Of a stretch of DNA of 54,329 nt, positions 10,058 to 20,700 are shown one piece after another. The stretch lies in contig CAMQXY010000006.1 of the NCBI GenBank assembly GCA_947039005.1, positions 1-54,329 on the forward strand, read 5' to 3'. The notes under the pieces were generated by a model. That model ran no database searches. It saw only the letters and a program-made list of their open reading frames with translations, and was not told the origin of the DNA. The translations under genes and the position numbers were made by a program. The stretch is from an uncultured Photobacterium sp. GTDB lineage: Bacteria; Pseudomonadota; Gammaproteobacteria; Enterobacterales; Vibrionaceae. The stretch's first letter is position 1. Every line of letters starts with the position of its first letter.

Positions 10058-10088
10058 TTTACGGCTGAATCGCTAAACAAGCCATTAT

Positions 10089-11000
10089 TTATGCAACGAT
10101 CGCTGTTGTTATCATGACTAATTCTTGATCAGAAATAATCTCAAACTCAACAGTAAGTGCTCGGTATTCAGCTAATGAGGTCGCATGCGTTCCACCACAG
10201 GGAATTTCAATGATTCCCTCATCACCAAGATCACATTGCCAATAACGAGAATCTGTTAATGCATCACCTTCACGACGCATCACTATTGGTGTCGCTAAAG
10301 CTATCCATAGTGACAATTGTTGGTTAATTTTAACGGTTATTTGTTCAATATCCGCCATCATTTCAGCACTATTAAGCCCACGCTTACGCAAAGTTTTACC
10401 CAATCGATAATGATCGGTACTGCAATTTTCACTGACAAGACTTTTTTCTTGCGCATAGCTATGAAAGTCGTAAAAACCTAATTCATCACGTCGAGTTGGA
10501 TCTTTACGCCAAAAATCAGCATGCAGCACTTTATTCAATGCCAATGATGATAAATGACCACCACTGTGTCCTCGGCTTAAACCTTGTTGGTAGACCTTAT
10601 CAACCGCTAGCGTTACCTCTTCTCCTACAGCAATAACTAATGGCGATTCTATATAGTGAACCACCACAAATACCCACCCCTCAGTATCACGTTTAACAGG
10701 AATATCACTCGCGATATATAATTGCTGAGTCGCTATTTCTATTGCACCAACAACACAGTCTGCAACCGAGTAATGCTTGGTTTGATAGATCAAATCACCG
10801 CGATCAGCAGGATGATCGGGCCAAATATGACTGACAGGATGAAACGGTGTTTGTTCGGTAACAATCCAAGTGCCAGTGTTTTTATCAGTAGCAACGACAC
10901 AAACGACAGTCGTGTTTATTTGCCACTGATTTTGAGTGAACAACACATTCGTCGGCATAACATTGATTGGCGTAACAATAGTTGGCGTAACAGCAGCCAT
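10089..11000 (-). CDS. AlaX-type alanyl-tRNA editing protein
   Basis: Predicted metal-dependent hydrolase that clears mischarged tRNA(Ala) in trans, related to the editing domain of alanyl-tRNA synthetase. The 303-residue protein carries the zinc site HSGGH (His145, His149) and CGGTH (Cys268, His272), the paired motifs of the SAD/AlaX fold. The N-terminal 80-130 residues form the beta-barrel half. AAGGAAAA precedes the ATG. It lies between yfgJ and der, where E. coli has no gene, so it looks like a lineage-specific insertion. Whether it edits Ser-, Gly- or another tRNA(Ala) product cannot be told. Confidence 0.85.
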   Translation of the reverse strand: MAAVTPTIVTPINVMPTNVLFTQNQWQINTTVVCVVATDKNTGTWIVTEQTPFHPVSHIWPDHPADRGDLIYQTKHYSVADCVVGAIEIATQQLYIASDIPVKRDTEGWVFVVVHYIESPLVIAVGEEVTLAVDKVYQQGLSRGHSGGHLSSLALNKVLHADFWRKDPTRRDELGFYDFHSYAQEKSLVSENCSTDHYRLGKTLRKRGLNSAEMMADIEQITVKINQQLSLWIALATPIVMRREGDALTDSRYWQCDLGDEGIIEIPCGGTHATSLAEYRALTVEFEIISDQELVMITTAIVA

Positions 11001-11015
11001 GATATTTTCCTTATA

Positions 11016-11044
11016 AAAAAGCCCAACACAATGGCTGGGCTTTT
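11016..11044 (-). terminator. der terminator
   Basis: AGCCCA (11020-11025) pairs with TGGGCT (11036-11041), flanked by an A run on the left and TTTT on the right, so it can work in both directions. It sits 30 bases beyond the der stop and just upstream of the alaX start. Confidence 0.8.
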
Positions 11045-11074
11045 ACGTCTAAAACAATACACAAGCGTTAAAAA

Positions 11075-12580
11075 TTACTTTTTACGATCGTGTAAAGCAC
11101 TGGTTAAGCGCTTACGTTGACGTTCCTGAGAAACAGTCAACTTTTGCTTTGTCGTTTCAAATGGGTTCTCGCTATTCTGGAATTGAATTCGAATAGGTGT
11201 ACCCATCATTTCTAATGACTTACGGTAGTAGTTCATCAAGTAACGTTTGTAAGAACCAGGAAGGTCATTTACTTGGTTACCGTGAATAACAATAATTGGT
11301 GGGTTATAACCACCAGCATGGGCATATTTAAGTTTCACACGGCGACCACGGATCATCGGTGGTTGGTGATCATCTTGTGCCATTTGCATAATACGAGTTA
11401 ACAATGACGTGCTAATACGCTTAGTTGCTGACTTATAAGCTTCAATAACTGATTCATATAAGTGACCAACACCTGTACCGTGTAGTGCAGAAATAAAGTG
11501 AATACGTGCAAAGTCAACAAAACCAAGACGACGATCAAGTTCAGATTTAACACGCTCTTTAACGTCGTTATCTAAACCATCCCACTTATTAACTGCAATC
11601 ACTAACGAGCGACCAGAGTTCAGTACAAAACCAAGTAGGCTTAAATCCTGATCTGAAATATTTTCACGCGCATCAATAACTAACAATACAACGTTGGCAT
11701 CTTCGATAGCTTTCAATGTTTGAATAACTGAAAACTTCTCAACTGCCATACTCATATTCTTACGACGACGAACACCTGCGGTATCAATCAATACGTATTC
11801 TTGACCGTCACGTTCCATTGGAATATAAATAGAATCACGAGTTGTTCCCGGCATATCGTAAACAACAACGCGTTCTTCACCAAGAATACGGTTAGTTAAC
11901 GTTGATTTACCCACATTAGGACGACCAATGATAGCCATCTTAATTGGTTGTTCTTGTAGACGTTTATACGCAGCTTCAGCATCTTCTTCAGAAAGGTTTG
12001 CTTTCTCGATGTCTGCAACTGAGGTTAAATCTTCAAGAGTAAATTCACCGTCTTCGCCATTTTCAGCCGCTAACTCTGCATTTAACTTATCAGAGAATGG
12101 AGCTAATGCGCGTTCCATTAGTGCTGTTACGCCACGGTTTTGGGTAGCAGCAATTTGGAACATTGCATCAACGCCTAAACGCCAAAACTCAGCACATGCA
12201 GTATCAGGATCAATACCATCTACTTTGTTAACCACTAAAAATGTTGCTTTTTCACGGCTGCGAAGATGCTTTGCAATTGCTTCATCAGCTGATGTTAATC
12301 CTGCACGACCATCAACTAAAAACAGTACTACGTCTGCTTCTTCGATTGCCGCTAATGACTGCTCAGCCATTTTAGTTTCAACACCTTCCTCAGAGCCATC
12401 AATACCACCGGTATCAATAACAATAAATTCGTGCTCTTCTAACTCAGCTCTACCGTATTTACGATCCCTAGTTAAACCAGGAAAGTCTGCAACTAGTGCA
12501 TCCCTCGTGCGGGTAAGACGATTGAACAACGTCGATTTACCCACGTTTGGGCGCCCGACAAGGGCAACAACAGGAATCAT
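11075..12580 (-). CDS. der: Ribosome-assembly GTPase Der (EngA)
   Basis: Essential GTPase for 50S ribosomal subunit maturation. Two tandem G domains are visible: GRPNVGKST at about residues 8-16 with DTGG (G3) and NKVD (G4), and again GRPNVGKST near 219 with DTAG and NKWD. An acidic linker at about 165-205 separates them. A KH-like domain closes the protein, followed by a basic tail ([24 protein letters not shown] region). The 501-residue length is normal for gammaproteobacteria. It lies downstream of bamB, as in E. coli. Confidence 0.98.
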   Translation of the reverse strand: MIPVVALVGRPNVGKSTLFNRLTRTRDALVADFPGLTRDRKYGRAELEEHEFIVIDTGGIDGSEEGVETKMAEQSLAAIEEADVVLFLVDGRAGLTSADEAIAKHLRSREKATFLVVNKVDGIDPDTACAEFWRLGVDAMFQIAATQNRGVTALMERALAPFSDKLNAELAAENGEDGEFTLEDLTSVADIEKANLSEEDAEAAYKRLQEQPIKMAIIGRPNVGKSTLTNRILGEERVVVYDMPGTTRDSIYIPMERDGQEYVLIDTAGVRRRKNMSMAVEKFSVIQTLKAIEDANVVLLVIDARENISDQDLSLLGFVLNSGRSLVIAVNKWDGLDNDVKERVKSELDRRLGFVDFARIHFISALHGTGVGHLYESVIEAYKSATKRISTSLLTRIMQMAQDDHQPPMIRGRRVKLKYAHAGGYNPPIIVIHGNQVNDLPGSYKRYLMNYYRKSLEMMGTPIRIQFQNSENPFETTKQKLTVSQERQRKRLTSALHDRKK

Positions 12581-12696
12581 AACTACCTCTTATTTTTCAT
12601 AGTCTTAATTGACATAAATCCGTCCATTCTTGCCTCAAATAAGCATATTTACTTATCTTCATCCGACAATAATATACACAACGGATATAACAACAA

Positions 12697-12727
12697 CGGC
12701 TCCAACTGCATAAGACAGCTGGAGCCG
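12697..12727 (-). terminator. Hairpin between bamB and der
   Basis: CGGCTCCA (12697-12704) pairs with TGGAGCCG (12720-12727); an inner CTG/CAG pairing continues the stem. On the minus strand it is followed by TTGTTGTTA. It may partly terminate the hisS-bamB transcript ahead of der. Confidence 0.55.
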
Positions 12728-12756
12728 ACAAATTAATCTAGCGACAGTATACCGAC

Positions 12757-13923
12757 TTATTTCGATATTTGCATTTTGTTGATTTCGCCATCACGGGTAA
12801 CAACAATAAAGCCATTATCGTCTAGCGCAACGGGTGGTACCGCAATACCGCTACCATCAATTGATTCTTGTGAAACAAATTCACCTGATTGAGTATCTAA
12901 CCAATGTAGATACCCTTCAGCATCACCAGTAACCAAATAGCCATCAATAACAGCAGGCGCACTTAGTTGACGATATTGAAGATCTTTATTTTGCCATAAT
13001 TCAGTACCACTACGCGCATCAACAGCAACGATATGATCTTTAGCTGTTATGAGGAACAACTCATTACCATCAACCACAAAGTTTGTAGCTGATGAATAAT
13101 TACGCTGCCACGCAATTTGACCACTACGAAGATCAATCGATACTAATGAACCATTATAGCCGATAGCATATAAACGATCGCCAGAAATAACAGGAGCAGC
13201 ATCCACATCGACTAAACGATCAATTTCAGTTGAACCTTTAGGTGTTGAAATTGTTTGCTGCCATAACACACGACCATCGTTTAAGATTGCGCCTTCTAAA
13301 CGACCATTTGATAGCCCCCAGAAAACACCACCAGAAATAGCAACCGGTGAACTGGTACCACGTAATGTTAGCGTTGGTATCTCATTGCTGATCTGCCATT
13401 TGCTCTTACCCGTATCAGCGTTAAGTGCTTCTAGCACACCACTACTGGTATTAACAACCACAATACCATTATCGACTAATGGTTTTGACAACACTTCACC
13501 AGCAACTTTTGCACGCCAAACTTCTTTACCTGTTTCAGCATCTAATGCAATAACATCCGCATTTTCAGTGCCCATAAAGATTTTGCCTTCAGCTAATACT
13601 AAGCCTCCAGAAATTTTAACGCGCGTGTCTTTTTCTAGATCGTTTTTCCATAACACTTTACCGTTACTAGGATCTAAAGCCTCAACCAAACCATTACGAT
13701 CAGCAACAAAGACCTTGCCCTGACCAACCACTGGGGTCAGTTTTGAATAGTAACCCGAAACGCCGTCACCAACGCTACGGCTCCAATCCGTTTTAGGCGT
13801 GAAGGTATTATCAACTTTTGGCAGTGGTGCCATATGAATCGAATCGACTTCACTAGCACAACCAGATAATACGCTCACAGCGATTGCTACCGCTAAAGCT
13901 CGTTTTAACACCTTATGCATCAT
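12757..13923 (-). CDS. bamB: Outer-membrane protein assembly factor BamB (lipoprotein)
   Basis: Lipoprotein subunit of the BAM complex, which folds beta-barrel proteins into the outer membrane. The signal peptide ends in the lipobox LSGC with the lipidated Cys at about residue 22. The rest is an eight-bladed PQQ-type beta propeller: repeated blocks of the form G..LxALDxxTGKxxW can be seen along the protein (for example KVLWKNDLEKD, KEVWRAKV, KSKWQIS, RVLWQQT, QIAWQRN, TELWQNK). It is 388 residues, and the start is ATGATG behind AAGGCGG. It follows yfgM by 7 bases. Confidence 0.97.
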   Translation of the reverse strand: MMHKVLKRALAVAIAVSVLSGCASEVDSIHMAPLPKVDNTFTPKTDWSRSVGDGVSGYYSKLTPVVGQGKVFVADRNGLVEALDPSNGKVLWKNDLEKDTRVKISGGLVLAEGKIFMGTENADVIALDAETGKEVWRAKVAGEVLSKPLVDNGIVVVNTSSGVLEALNADTGKSKWQISNEIPTLTLRGTSSPVAISGGVFWGLSNGRLEGAILNDGRVLWQQTISTPKGSTEIDRLVDVDAAPVISGDRLYAIGYNGSLVSIDLRSGQIAWQRNYSSATNFVVDGNELFLITAKDHIVAVDARSGTELWQNKDLQYRQLSAPAVIDGYLVTGDAEGYLHWLDTQSGEFVSQESIDGSGIAVPPVALDDNGFIVVTRDGEINKMQISK

Positions 13924-13930
13924 GTCCGCC

Positions 13931-14542
13931 TTATTGAGCTAAGTCATTAAGCTTCATCTGCAATGCTGGTGATGAACCATCTTGCTGAGCTTCTATATAT
14001 GCTTCACGTGCCGCTGTAATATCACCTTTTTGTAGCAGGATATCACCACGTAATTCAGCAATATTTTCGTTCCAGCTTGGGATCGTTACTTTTTTTAACT
14101 CAGCTAAAGCTTCATCAAATTTTTGTTGTTCGGCATAAATACGCGCTAAACGCGTTACTGCTAACGGTAAAATTGCGTTATCTTTAGTATTACTGATCAC
14201 CCAATTAAGTTGCTTAATCGCCCCATCAAGGTCGTTATTCTCAACTTGAACTTTCGCTAATTGTAATGCCGCAAGAACAGCATATTGACTGTCTTTGTGA
14301 GCTTCAATGAACGTTTGCGCTTCAGTAACAGCAGTTTTACTATTATTGTCGAGAGCTGTAACTACTTGAGTATAGGAGTCTGATGCTAAATGCTTCGCAG
14401 CATGGACTTCAGACTGGTAGTAACGCCAGCCTAATAGACCACCTAAACCAATCACGGCGCCTAGAACAACGGCTTTGCCGTTATCTTGCCACCACGATTT
14501 TATCGCTTCAACCTGTTGTTCTTCTGTGGCGTAGTCGTTCAC
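13931..14542 (-). CDS. yfgM: YfgM/PpiD-partner periplasmic chaperone, SecYEG ancillary protein
   Basis: A 203-residue single-pass inner-membrane protein. A short cytoplasmic N terminus is followed by a transmembrane segment at about residues 23-42 (VVLGAVIGLGGLLGW) and a periplasmic TPR-like helical domain. In E. coli YfgM associates with PpiD at the Sec translocon and helps pass secreted proteins to periplasmic chaperones. The gene sits between hisS and bamB, the conserved order, with 13- and 7-base gaps that suggest tight cotranscription. Confidence 0.93.
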   Translation of the reverse strand: MNDYATEEQQVEAIKSWWQDNGKAVVLGAVIGLGGLLGWRYYQSEVHAAKHLASDSYTQVVTALDNNSKTAVTEAQTFIEAHKDSQYAVLAALQLAKVQVENNDLDGAIKQLNWVISNTKDNAILPLAVTRLARIYAEQQKFDEALAELKKVTIPSWNENIAELRGDILLQKGDITAAREAYIEAQQDGSSPALQMKLNDLAQ

Positions 14543-14555
14543 TTCCTGTCCTCTC

Positions 14556-15824
14556 TTAAATCAATGCTGCCAGCTTCGCGGCAACCTCATCCTGTGCCAT
14601 GGTTGTTTGTTCACCGCCATGTAGATCTTTAACCACAACGGTGTTTTCTGCCATTTCATTTTCACCAAGAACCAATGCAATAGCTGCACCTACGTTATCA
14701 GCGCGTTTAAATTGCTTTTTAAAATTACCACCACCAAAGTTAGACATAATGCGTAACTGAGGTAATTGATTACGTAATTTTTCTGCAAGCATCATACCGG
14801 CTGCTAATGTACCTTCACCGGCGGTTACCATGTAAACATCAACAGAACGACGTACATCGTCTTGCTCTAATGCTTCCATCAGTAATACCAGACGCTCAAG
14901 CCCCATAGCAAAACCTACTGATGGCGTTGCTTTACCGCCTAGTTGTTCAACTAGACCGTCATAACGACCACCACCACATACTGTACCTTGTGCACCTAAA
15001 CTATCAGTGATCCACTCAAAAACAGTACGGTTATAATAATCTAAACCACGCACAAGACGTTCATTTACTTGATATTTGATGCCAGCAGCGTCTAATAGTT
15101 CACATAAACCAGCAAAATGTTGCTTTGATTCGAGATCTAGGTATGCAGAAAGCATTGGTGCATCAACAAGAATTTCTTGAATCGCGGGATTTTTAGTATC
15201 TAAAACACGCAATGGATTGGTGTACATACGACGCTTAGCATCTTCGTCTAATACATCCATATGCTGTTCAAGGAATGCAATTAATGCAACACGGTATTCT
15301 GCACGAGCTTGCAGTGAACCAATAGAATTTAACTCTAGACGAACATGGTCATTAATACCAAGTTCACGCCATAAACGCGCTGTCATCATGATGAGCTCTG
15401 CGTCTACATCTGGTCCATCAATACCAAACACTTCTACACCAACTTGATGGAATTGACGGTAACGGCCTTTTTGTGGACGCTCATGACGGAACATTGGACC
15501 CATGTACCATAGGCGCTGTTCTTGATTATAAAGCAGACCATTTTCGATCCCAGCACGGACACAGCTTGCAGTCCCTTCTGGACGTAACGTTAGGCTATCG
15601 CCATTACGATCATCAAAGGTATACATTTCTTTTTCAACAACATCAGTAACTTCACCGATCGCACGTTTAAACAAATGTGTCGACTCAACAATTGGCATAC
15701 GGATTTCATTGTAACCATATGCACTGATCACTTGTTTAACTATACCTTCGACTTTTTGCCAAAGTGGAGTTTGTGTTGGTAGGCAGTCGTTCATGCCTCG
15801 AATTGCTTGAATTTGTTTCGCCAC
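14556..15824 (-). CDS. hisS: Histidyl-tRNA synthetase
   Basis: Class II aminoacyl-tRNA synthetase charging tRNA(His). Motif 2 appears in [16 protein letters not shown]. Histidine-binding motifs are seen in [15 protein letters not shown] and GGGRYDGL, motif 3 in GFAMGLERL, and an anticodon-binding domain closes the protein. I start at a GTG ([13 protein letters not shown]), which matches the E. coli N terminus and gives 422 residues. The longer frame adds 25 residues with no family counterpart. It belongs to the ispG-hisS-yfgM-bamB cluster. Confidence 0.97.
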   Translation of the reverse strand: MAKQIQAIRGMNDCLPTQTPLWQKVEGIVKQVISAYGYNEIRMPIVESTHLFKRAIGEVTDVVEKEMYTFDDRNGDSLTLRPEGTASCVRAGIENGLLYNQEQRLWYMGPMFRHERPQKGRYRQFHQVGVEVFGIDGPDVDAELIMMTARLWRELGINDHVRLELNSIGSLQARAEYRVALIAFLEQHMDVLDEDAKRRMYTNPLRVLDTKNPAIQEILVDAPMLSAYLDLESKQHFAGLCELLDAAGIKYQVNERLVRGLDYYNRTVFEWITDSLGAQGTVCGGGRYDGLVEQLGGKATPSVGFAMGLERLVLLMEALEQDDVRRSVDVYMVTAGEGTLAAGMMLAEKLRNQLPQLRIMSNFGGGNFKKQFKRADNVGAAIALVLGENEMAENTVVVKDLHGGEQTTMAQDEVAAKLAALI

Positions 15825-15928
15825 GATTATTCTCATTTTTCGATGGGGATTTGGATCGAATATATAATTTATTGCAGAAATAGTGAACCACGCTGCCACA
15901 ATAACAGCATGGTTTTTGCTATTTTATC

Positions 15929-17041
15929 TTATTGCGTAATATTAATACGATTATTTAGGTCTAACATTGAAGCTTTTGCGCGGATTTTAGCCTCAAGTTG
16001 GTCAATAACATTATCATTATCAAACCGCTCTTTTTGACGAATACCATCTTCGTAAAAAGCACTCTTGCGACTACCACCAGCAATACCTAGATGTGATGCT
16101 TCTGCTTCACCTGGACCATTAACCACACAACCAATAATAGAGACATCCATAGGGATAACAATATCTTCTAAACGCTGTTCTAATTCATTAACGGTTGCGA
16201 TCACATCAAACTCTTGGCGGGAACAAGTTGGACAAGCAATAAAGTTAATCCCACGCGAGCGAATACGCAGTGATTTTAGAATATCAAAACCGACTTTGAT
16301 CTCTTCAATAGGATCGGCGGCTAATGAAATACGCAGAGTATCACCAATGCCTTCAGCTAATAGCATGCCTAAACCCACCGCAGATTTCACGGATCCTGCA
16401 CGTGCACCACCAGCTTCGGTAATACCTAAGTGTAGTGGTTGTACAATTTGTCTTGCTAACTGGCGGTAAGATTCAACGGCTAAAAACACATCAGAAGCTT
16501 TAACGCTAACTTTAAATTGATCAAAGTTAAGTCGATCTAAAATCTCGACATGACGTAAAGCTGATTCAACTAAAGCAGCAGGCGTTGGCTCACCGTATTT
16601 TTGTTGAATTTCTTTTTCTAACGAGCCGCCATTAACCCCAATTCGAATTGGAATATTATTATCACGCGCACATTCAACCACCGAGCGAATACGATCCTCA
16701 CGACCAATATTACCAGGGTTAATACGCAAACAATCGACGCCGTATTCAGCCACTTTTAATGCAATACGATAATCAAAATGGATATCAGCAACCAATGGAA
16801 CATTCACTTGCTGTTTAATCAATTTAAACGCTTCTGCTGCATCCATCGTCGGTACAGAAATACGAACGATATCTGCCCCTACTTTTTCCAAAGCACGAAT
16901 TTGAGCAACCGTGGCATCAACATCTGTAGTACGAGTGTTGGTCATTGACTGAACAGCAATCGGAGCGCCATCGCCAATAGGCACATTACCGACATAAATT
17001 CGGCTTGATTGGCGACGTATAATGGGTGATTCGTTATGCAT
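15929..17041 (-). CDS. ispG: 4-hydroxy-3-methylbut-2-en-1-yl diphosphate synthase (IspG/GcpE)
   Basis: Penultimate enzyme of the MEP isoprenoid pathway, converting MEcPP to HMBPP with a [4Fe-4S] cluster. The 370-residue protein has the N-terminal TIM barrel (IAVQSMTNT to GITEAGG) and the C-terminal cluster domain. Cysteine ligands are in [10 protein letters not shown] and [11 protein letters not shown]. It needs Fe-S assembly, and the isc operon is about 10 kb away. It follows rodZ by 16 bases and precedes hisS, as in enteric bacteria. Confidence 0.98.
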   Translation of the reverse strand: MHNESPIIRRQSSRIYVGNVPIGDGAPIAVQSMTNTRTTDVDATVAQIRALEKVGADIVRISVPTMDAAEAFKLIKQQVNVPLVADIHFDYRIALKVAEYGVDCLRINPGNIGREDRIRSVVECARDNNIPIRIGVNGGSLEKEIQQKYGEPTPAALVESALRHVEILDRLNFDQFKVSVKASDVFLAVESYRQLARQIVQPLHLGITEAGGARAGSVKSAVGLGMLLAEGIGDTLRISLAADPIEEIKVGFDILKSLRIRSRGINFIACPTCSRQEFDVIATVNELEQRLEDIVIPMDVSIIGCVVNGPGEAEASHLGIAGGSRKSAFYEDGIRQKERFDNDNVIDQLEAKIRAKASMLDLNNRINITQ

Positions 17042-17057
17042 GTCTTATCATTCTCTA

Positions 17058-18029
17058 TTACTGCGGCAACGTTAACGTTACAGGTCGACCAGCCGGGTAA
17101 CGGCTAAGATCGAAAGGTTGCCCTTTAATTTCTATTTTAACGGCACTCGGTGCACCAAGTCGAACTCGAAATGGTGCCTTACCATTAATATCAAGTGTTT
17201 GACCTGCGGTCTTAATCCCACTTTCGAGACGTTTACCATTTGCGTCACGAATATCAACCCAACAATCGGCCGCAAAAGTTAATTGTAATGCTGGTGCTGC
17301 TTCAACCTCTGTTGTCGTAACAGGTGTTACTGCGGCTGTCTCTTTTATATCAGCATCAGGCGCGGTTACTGGCTCTACTGCCGGTATTGCAGCATCTGTT
17401 GTCACGGGTGTCTGGGCGGCATCTGCATTAACAGGTGCAGTTGCTACAGCCGTTGTGGTAACGTCGGAAGTTGTTCCATCGGTTACTGCATCATCAGTGG
17501 CTGTTGTAGCGACAGCAGCTGATGGTACTGTCGCTGGGATTACATCTGTTGCCGTTGTGGGTGTTAATGGCTCAACTTTAGCGACTTCAACTGCTGGATC
17601 TGAATCCTGATCTAAATGACTGTTTTGCCACCACCATACAGCAGTAACACCAACAAAGATCACGGCTAAAATCCATGTGAGTCCCATTATACGGCTATCA
17701 TGCGCCTCACGGTTAGTGCGACGTGAGAAACTTTGCATTTCTTGTGCTTTTGGTTTTGAGTGACCGTAATCATCTAATAGAGCAACTACAGCAACATCAT
17801 CTAAACCAACATACTTTGCATACGACCGCACATACCCTCGAGTAAATGTGGATATTTTTTCACAGTCAAAACAGTTACTTTCAATATCATTAATAACAGA
17901 TTGCCGTAATCGTAATCGATTGGCGATATCTATTTGTGAGTATCCAAGTTGCTCACGCGCCTGACGAAGCATATCGCCTGGTCGTGCAACATTATCTGGT
18001 TGTGGTGAATCGTTATGTTCAGTATTCAT
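17058..18029 (-). CDS. rodZ: Cytoskeleton protein RodZ
   Basis: Bitopic inner-membrane protein linking MreB filaments to the cell-wall elongation machinery. An N-terminal Cro/cI-like helix-turn-helix at about residues 18-85 (LRQAREQLGYSQIDIANRL) binds MreB. A transmembrane segment lies near 115-133 (GLTWILAVIFVGVTAVWWW). A Thr/Ala/Val-rich low-complexity periplasmic linker spans about 145-245, followed by a C-terminal beta domain (DUF4115). The linker seems to be built from simple near-repeats. The gene overlaps the end of pilW by 11 bases, indicating translational coupling. Confidence 0.95.
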   Translation of the reverse strand: MNTEHNDSPQPDNVARPGDMLRQAREQLGYSQIDIANRLRLRQSVINDIESNCFDCEKISTFTRGYVRSYAKYVGLDDVAVVALLDDYGHSKPKAQEMQSFSRRTNREAHDSRIMGLTWILAVIFVGVTAVWWWQNSHLDQDSDPAVEVAKVEPLTPTTATDVIPATVPSAAVATTATDDAVTDGTTSDVTTTAVATAPVNADAAQTPVTTDAAIPAVEPVTAPDADIKETAAVTPVTTTEVEAAPALQLTFAADCWVDIRDANGKRLESGIKTAGQTLDINGKAPFRVRLGAPSAVKIEIKGQPFDLSRYPAGRPVTLTLPQ

Positions 18030-18777
18030 TGGCTAGATAATTCTGATATTGCTGAGAATCAGGGAATTGTTCTTTTAATAAGTTAGCGTATTTAGTGACC
18101 AAAGTTAACCGTCCAGTTTGGTTTTCTAACTGAATGAGTAACAACAAACTATTTGCTGTGTACCCATATCGCTTATTAAATTTAAACAACTGTACGCGTG
18201 CATCTTTATAATTATTAGCGTTTAATTCTAGCTGCGCCAGTTGCAATATTGATTTCGGACGATATGGATCATGAGAAAGTGCTTTTTCAAAATAATCTAT
18301 CGCTTGTAAGTCATCGCCTTGTTTACGACTACATAAACCTGCGTTTTCATAACTTGCCGAAATAAGATAATAATAAGGTTGGTTGATGGCTTTAACAAAA
18401 GCACTGATGGCTTCGTCATAACGTCCTTCGCCACACAAAAATACCCCATAATTATTAAGTACATCGCCATTTTTAGGCGCATCCTTTAGGGCTTTTTTGT
18501 ACATTTTTTCTGCAGCGTCTATTTCTCCAACCTTTTGATAATAATAGGCCATGGCATTTTGTACGCGATAATAATCAGGTGCATAATTTAATGCTTGTTC
18601 CAAATTTTCACGCGCACGTTGCCATTGACCCACTTTAAGATAATTTAGTCCTAACGTCACTCGTGCTTCAGCAGCATCAATGGCATTAAACTGTTCATCG
18701 CTATTTTCTACTGTCACAGTGGCACATCCGGCCAATAATAAACAAGAAAATAATGGATACTGTATCCATCGTATCAT
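18019..18777 (-). CDS. pilW: Type IV pilus biogenesis/stability lipoprotein PilW (PilF)
   Basis: Outer-membrane pilotin-like lipoprotein that stabilises type IV pili and assembles the PilQ secretin. A signal peptide ends in LLAGC (lipidated Cys about residue 18), then six TPR units fill the 252-residue protein. Repeats are visible in ARVTLGLNYLKVGQWQRA, NAMAYYYQKVGEIDAA and NNYGVFLCGEGRYDEA. In E. coli the same slot between rlmN and rodZ is occupied by the pilF/yfgC-type gene. The pilus genes themselves are not in this window. Confidence 0.92.
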   Translation of the reverse strand: MIRWIQYPLFSCLLLAGCATVTVENSDEQFNAIDAAEARVTLGLNYLKVGQWQRARENLEQALNYAPDYYRVQNAMAYYYQKVGEIDAAEKMYKKALKDAPKNGDVLNNYGVFLCGEGRYDEAISAFVKAINQPYYYLISASYENAGLCSRKQGDDLQAIDYFEKALSHDPYRPKSILQLAQLELNANNYKDARVQLFKFNKRYGYTANSLLLLIQLENQTGRLTLVTKYANLLKEQFPDSQQYQNYLANEY

Positions 18778-18834
18778 TTTTATTCACCTTAACATCCGTG
18801 TTAAACCGCGAAGTGGTTATAATCACTGCTCTAA

Positions 18835-19956
18835 TTAGAGTGTTTTTACCGCAATTGGTTCACCCGTAGTTAACTTAGCTTGTGTACGTTTAGTTCGATC
18901 AATAACATCCCCAACTAACTGACCACATGCAGCATCAATATCATCACCACGTGTTTTACGTACAGTTACTGTATAATCATACTCCATTAGAGTTTTCATA
19001 AAGCGATCTATACGTGAATTACTAGGTTTTTTGTATGGTGAACCCGGATATGGGTTAAATGGAATCAAGTTAATCTTCGCTGGCGTATCTTTTAATAGAC
19101 GACCAAGCTGACGCGCATGCTCCATATCATCATTGACATGATCCAATAATACGTACTCAATCGTTACACGACCACGGTTAGCATTAGTTGAATTAACGTA
19201 ACGGCGAACAACGTCTAAAAACGTTTCAATATTCCAACGATCATTGATTGGCATAATTTGAGAACGTAATTCATCGGTTGGTGCGTGTAATGAAATAGCA
19301 AGTGCTACATCAATTGTACCAATCATTTGCTCTAAACCTGAAACCACACCTGATGTTGATACGGTAACGCGACGCTTAGACAAACCAAAACCTAAATCAT
19401 CAAGCATAATTTCTAATGCTGGAATTAAGTTTTTCATGTTCAGTAACGGCTCACCCATACCCATCATTACGATATTGGTAATAGGACGACGACCCGTTTC
19501 TTTTTGAAGACCGATCTCTTTCGCTGCACGCCACACCTGACCAATAATCTCAGATACACGCAGATTACGGTTAAAGCCTTGTTGACCCGTTGAACAGAAC
19601 TTACATTCAAGTGCACAGCCTACTTGAGAAGAAACACATAACGTTGCGCGATCTTCATCAGGAATATAAACCGTTTCCACATCTTGATCACCCACACGCA
19701 TTGCCCATTTGATGGTGCCATCAGCTGAGTATTGTGCGTTAGAGACTTCAGGTGCTCGAATTTCAGCGACACGCTGTAATTTTTCACGCAACTTTTTATT
19801 AATGTTGTTCATTTGCTCAAAGTCATCACAACCGAAATGATATATCCATTTCATTATCTGATCTGCTCGGAATGGCTTTTCATTAAGCTCTTCGACAAAG
19901 TATTTACGCAGACCTTTGCGATCGAAATCCAGCAGATTAATTTTGACAGTTGTCAT
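18835..19956 (-). CDS. rlmN: Dual-specificity rRNA/tRNA adenine C2 methyltransferase RlmN
   Basis: Radical SAM enzyme that methylates C2 of A2503 in 23S rRNA and A37 in some tRNAs. The CxxxCxxC cluster motif appears as CALECKFCS, with GMGEPLLN nearby. A conserved C-terminal cysteine in DAACGQL is the one that forms the methylated intermediate. I start at the ATG giving [15 protein letters not shown], 373 residues, as in Vibrio relatives. The longer frame begins at a GTG that lies within the ribosome-binding region. Confidence 0.97.
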   Translation of the reverse strand: MTTVKINLLDFDRKGLRKYFVEELNEKPFRADQIMKWIYHFGCDDFEQMNNINKKLREKLQRVAEIRAPEVSNAQYSADGTIKWAMRVGDQDVETVYIPDEDRATLCVSSQVGCALECKFCSTGQQGFNRNLRVSEIIGQVWRAAKEIGLQKETGRRPITNIVMMGMGEPLLNMKNLIPALEIMLDDLGFGLSKRRVTVSTSGVVSGLEQMIGTIDVALAISLHAPTDELRSQIMPINDRWNIETFLDVVRRYVNSTNANRGRVTIEYVLLDHVNDDMEHARQLGRLLKDTPAKINLIPFNPYPGSPYKKPSNSRIDRFMKTLMEYDYTVTVRKTRGDDIDAACGQLVGDVIDRTKRTQAKLTTGEPIAVKTL

Positions 19957-20140
19957 CGGTTGGTGCCTCACTAAAAATGACTATTGCTGCGCCTTTATAA
20001 CTCGGAGATCTGCAATTGACAGTCTCATCATAGTTATCAGGGTTTAAGGCGCGAAATTGTACAGCCTTTATGCGCGGGTTTCCACCCGTTCACTATATGG
20101 TTATTTTAGTGGTTATTACAATCTTGGCGCTTAAAATAAT

Positions 20141-20166
20141 AAAGGGAAGCCTTGGCCTCCCTTTAG
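20141..20166 (-). terminator. ndk terminator
   Basis: AAAGGGAAGCC and GGCCTCCCTTT form a stem with one mismatch-like pair just beyond ndk; T-rich sequence follows on the minus strand. Coordinates are good to a base or two. Confidence 0.7.
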
Positions 20167-20204
20167 TATTTGGTTTTGCTTGTTTTTTCACCGCCACGCA
20201 ATCA

Positions 20205-20633
20205 TTAACTGCGCGGACATAACTCATCGGCGGCAAAAAAGTAGCCAATTTCACGTTCTGCCGATACTGGGCTATCCGAACCATGGACAGAGTTATAACG
20301 TAAACTAATTGCGAAATCAGCACGAATGGTGCCACATGCCGCTTCTTGTGGATTTGTTTTACCCATCAGTTCTCGATAACGACGAATGGCATCTTCTCCT
20401 TCAAGTACCTGCACCATCACTGGACCTGATGTCATAAAATCGACTAATTCATCAAAAAAAGGTTTGCCTTCATGCTCGGCATAAAAACCCTGCGCTTGAG
20501 TTTTAGTGAGTTGTAGCATTTTTGCAGCGACAATTTTTAATCCTGCATTTTCGAAACGTTGATAAATAGCGCCAATTAAATTTCGTTTAACAGCATCCGG
20601 CTTTACGATTGAAAAAGTTTTTTCTATTGTCAT
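20205..20633 (-). CDS. ndk: Nucleoside diphosphate kinase
   Basis: Transfers the gamma phosphate of ATP to nucleoside diphosphates through a phosphohistidine. The 142 residues are the family length. The active-site histidine lies in NSVHGSDS near residue 116, and the N-terminal [13 protein letters not shown] and the [11 protein letters not shown] segment are typical. A T-rich stretch and TAATTT precede the start, with GGAAAT as the likely ribosome-binding site. It lies between pepB-type genes and rlmN, the Vibrio order. Confidence 0.97.
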   Translation of the reverse strand: MTIEKTFSIVKPDAVKRNLIGAIYQRFENAGLKIVAAKMLQLTKTQAQGFYAEHEGKPFFDELVDFMTSGPVMVQVLEGEDAIRRYRELMGKTNPQEAACGTIRADFAISLRYNSVHGSDSPVSAEREIGYFFAADELCPRS

Positions 20634-20700
20634 TATTATAATTTCCTTTTGAGTCTAGTTGCCGTCCATTTAGTTAGTATCCACTGATAAGTAAGATTAC

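Larger units (their letters stand above)
9397..10088. other. 692-base gene-poor region with decayed mobile element
   Basis: No intact gene. From left to right it holds the yfgJ promoter region (to about 9540), a strong hairpin (9557-9583), unassigned AT-rich sequence (9584-9744), and the remains of an IS200/IS605-type element (9745-10057). The remaining bases run to the alaX stop. Confidence 0.7.

Noticed and set aside
10722-11120. 132-residue plus-strand frame crossing the alaX 5' end
   Set aside because: Runs across the alaX start, the der terminator and the der 3' end; not consistent with the supported genes.
11928-12602. 224-residue open frame on the plus strand antisense to der
   Set aside because: Ser- and Pro-rich shadow of der, no recognisable domain, no ribosome-binding site.
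15825-15899. 25-residue N-terminal extension of HisS
   Set aside because: No family counterpart; the GTG start gives the standard N terminus.
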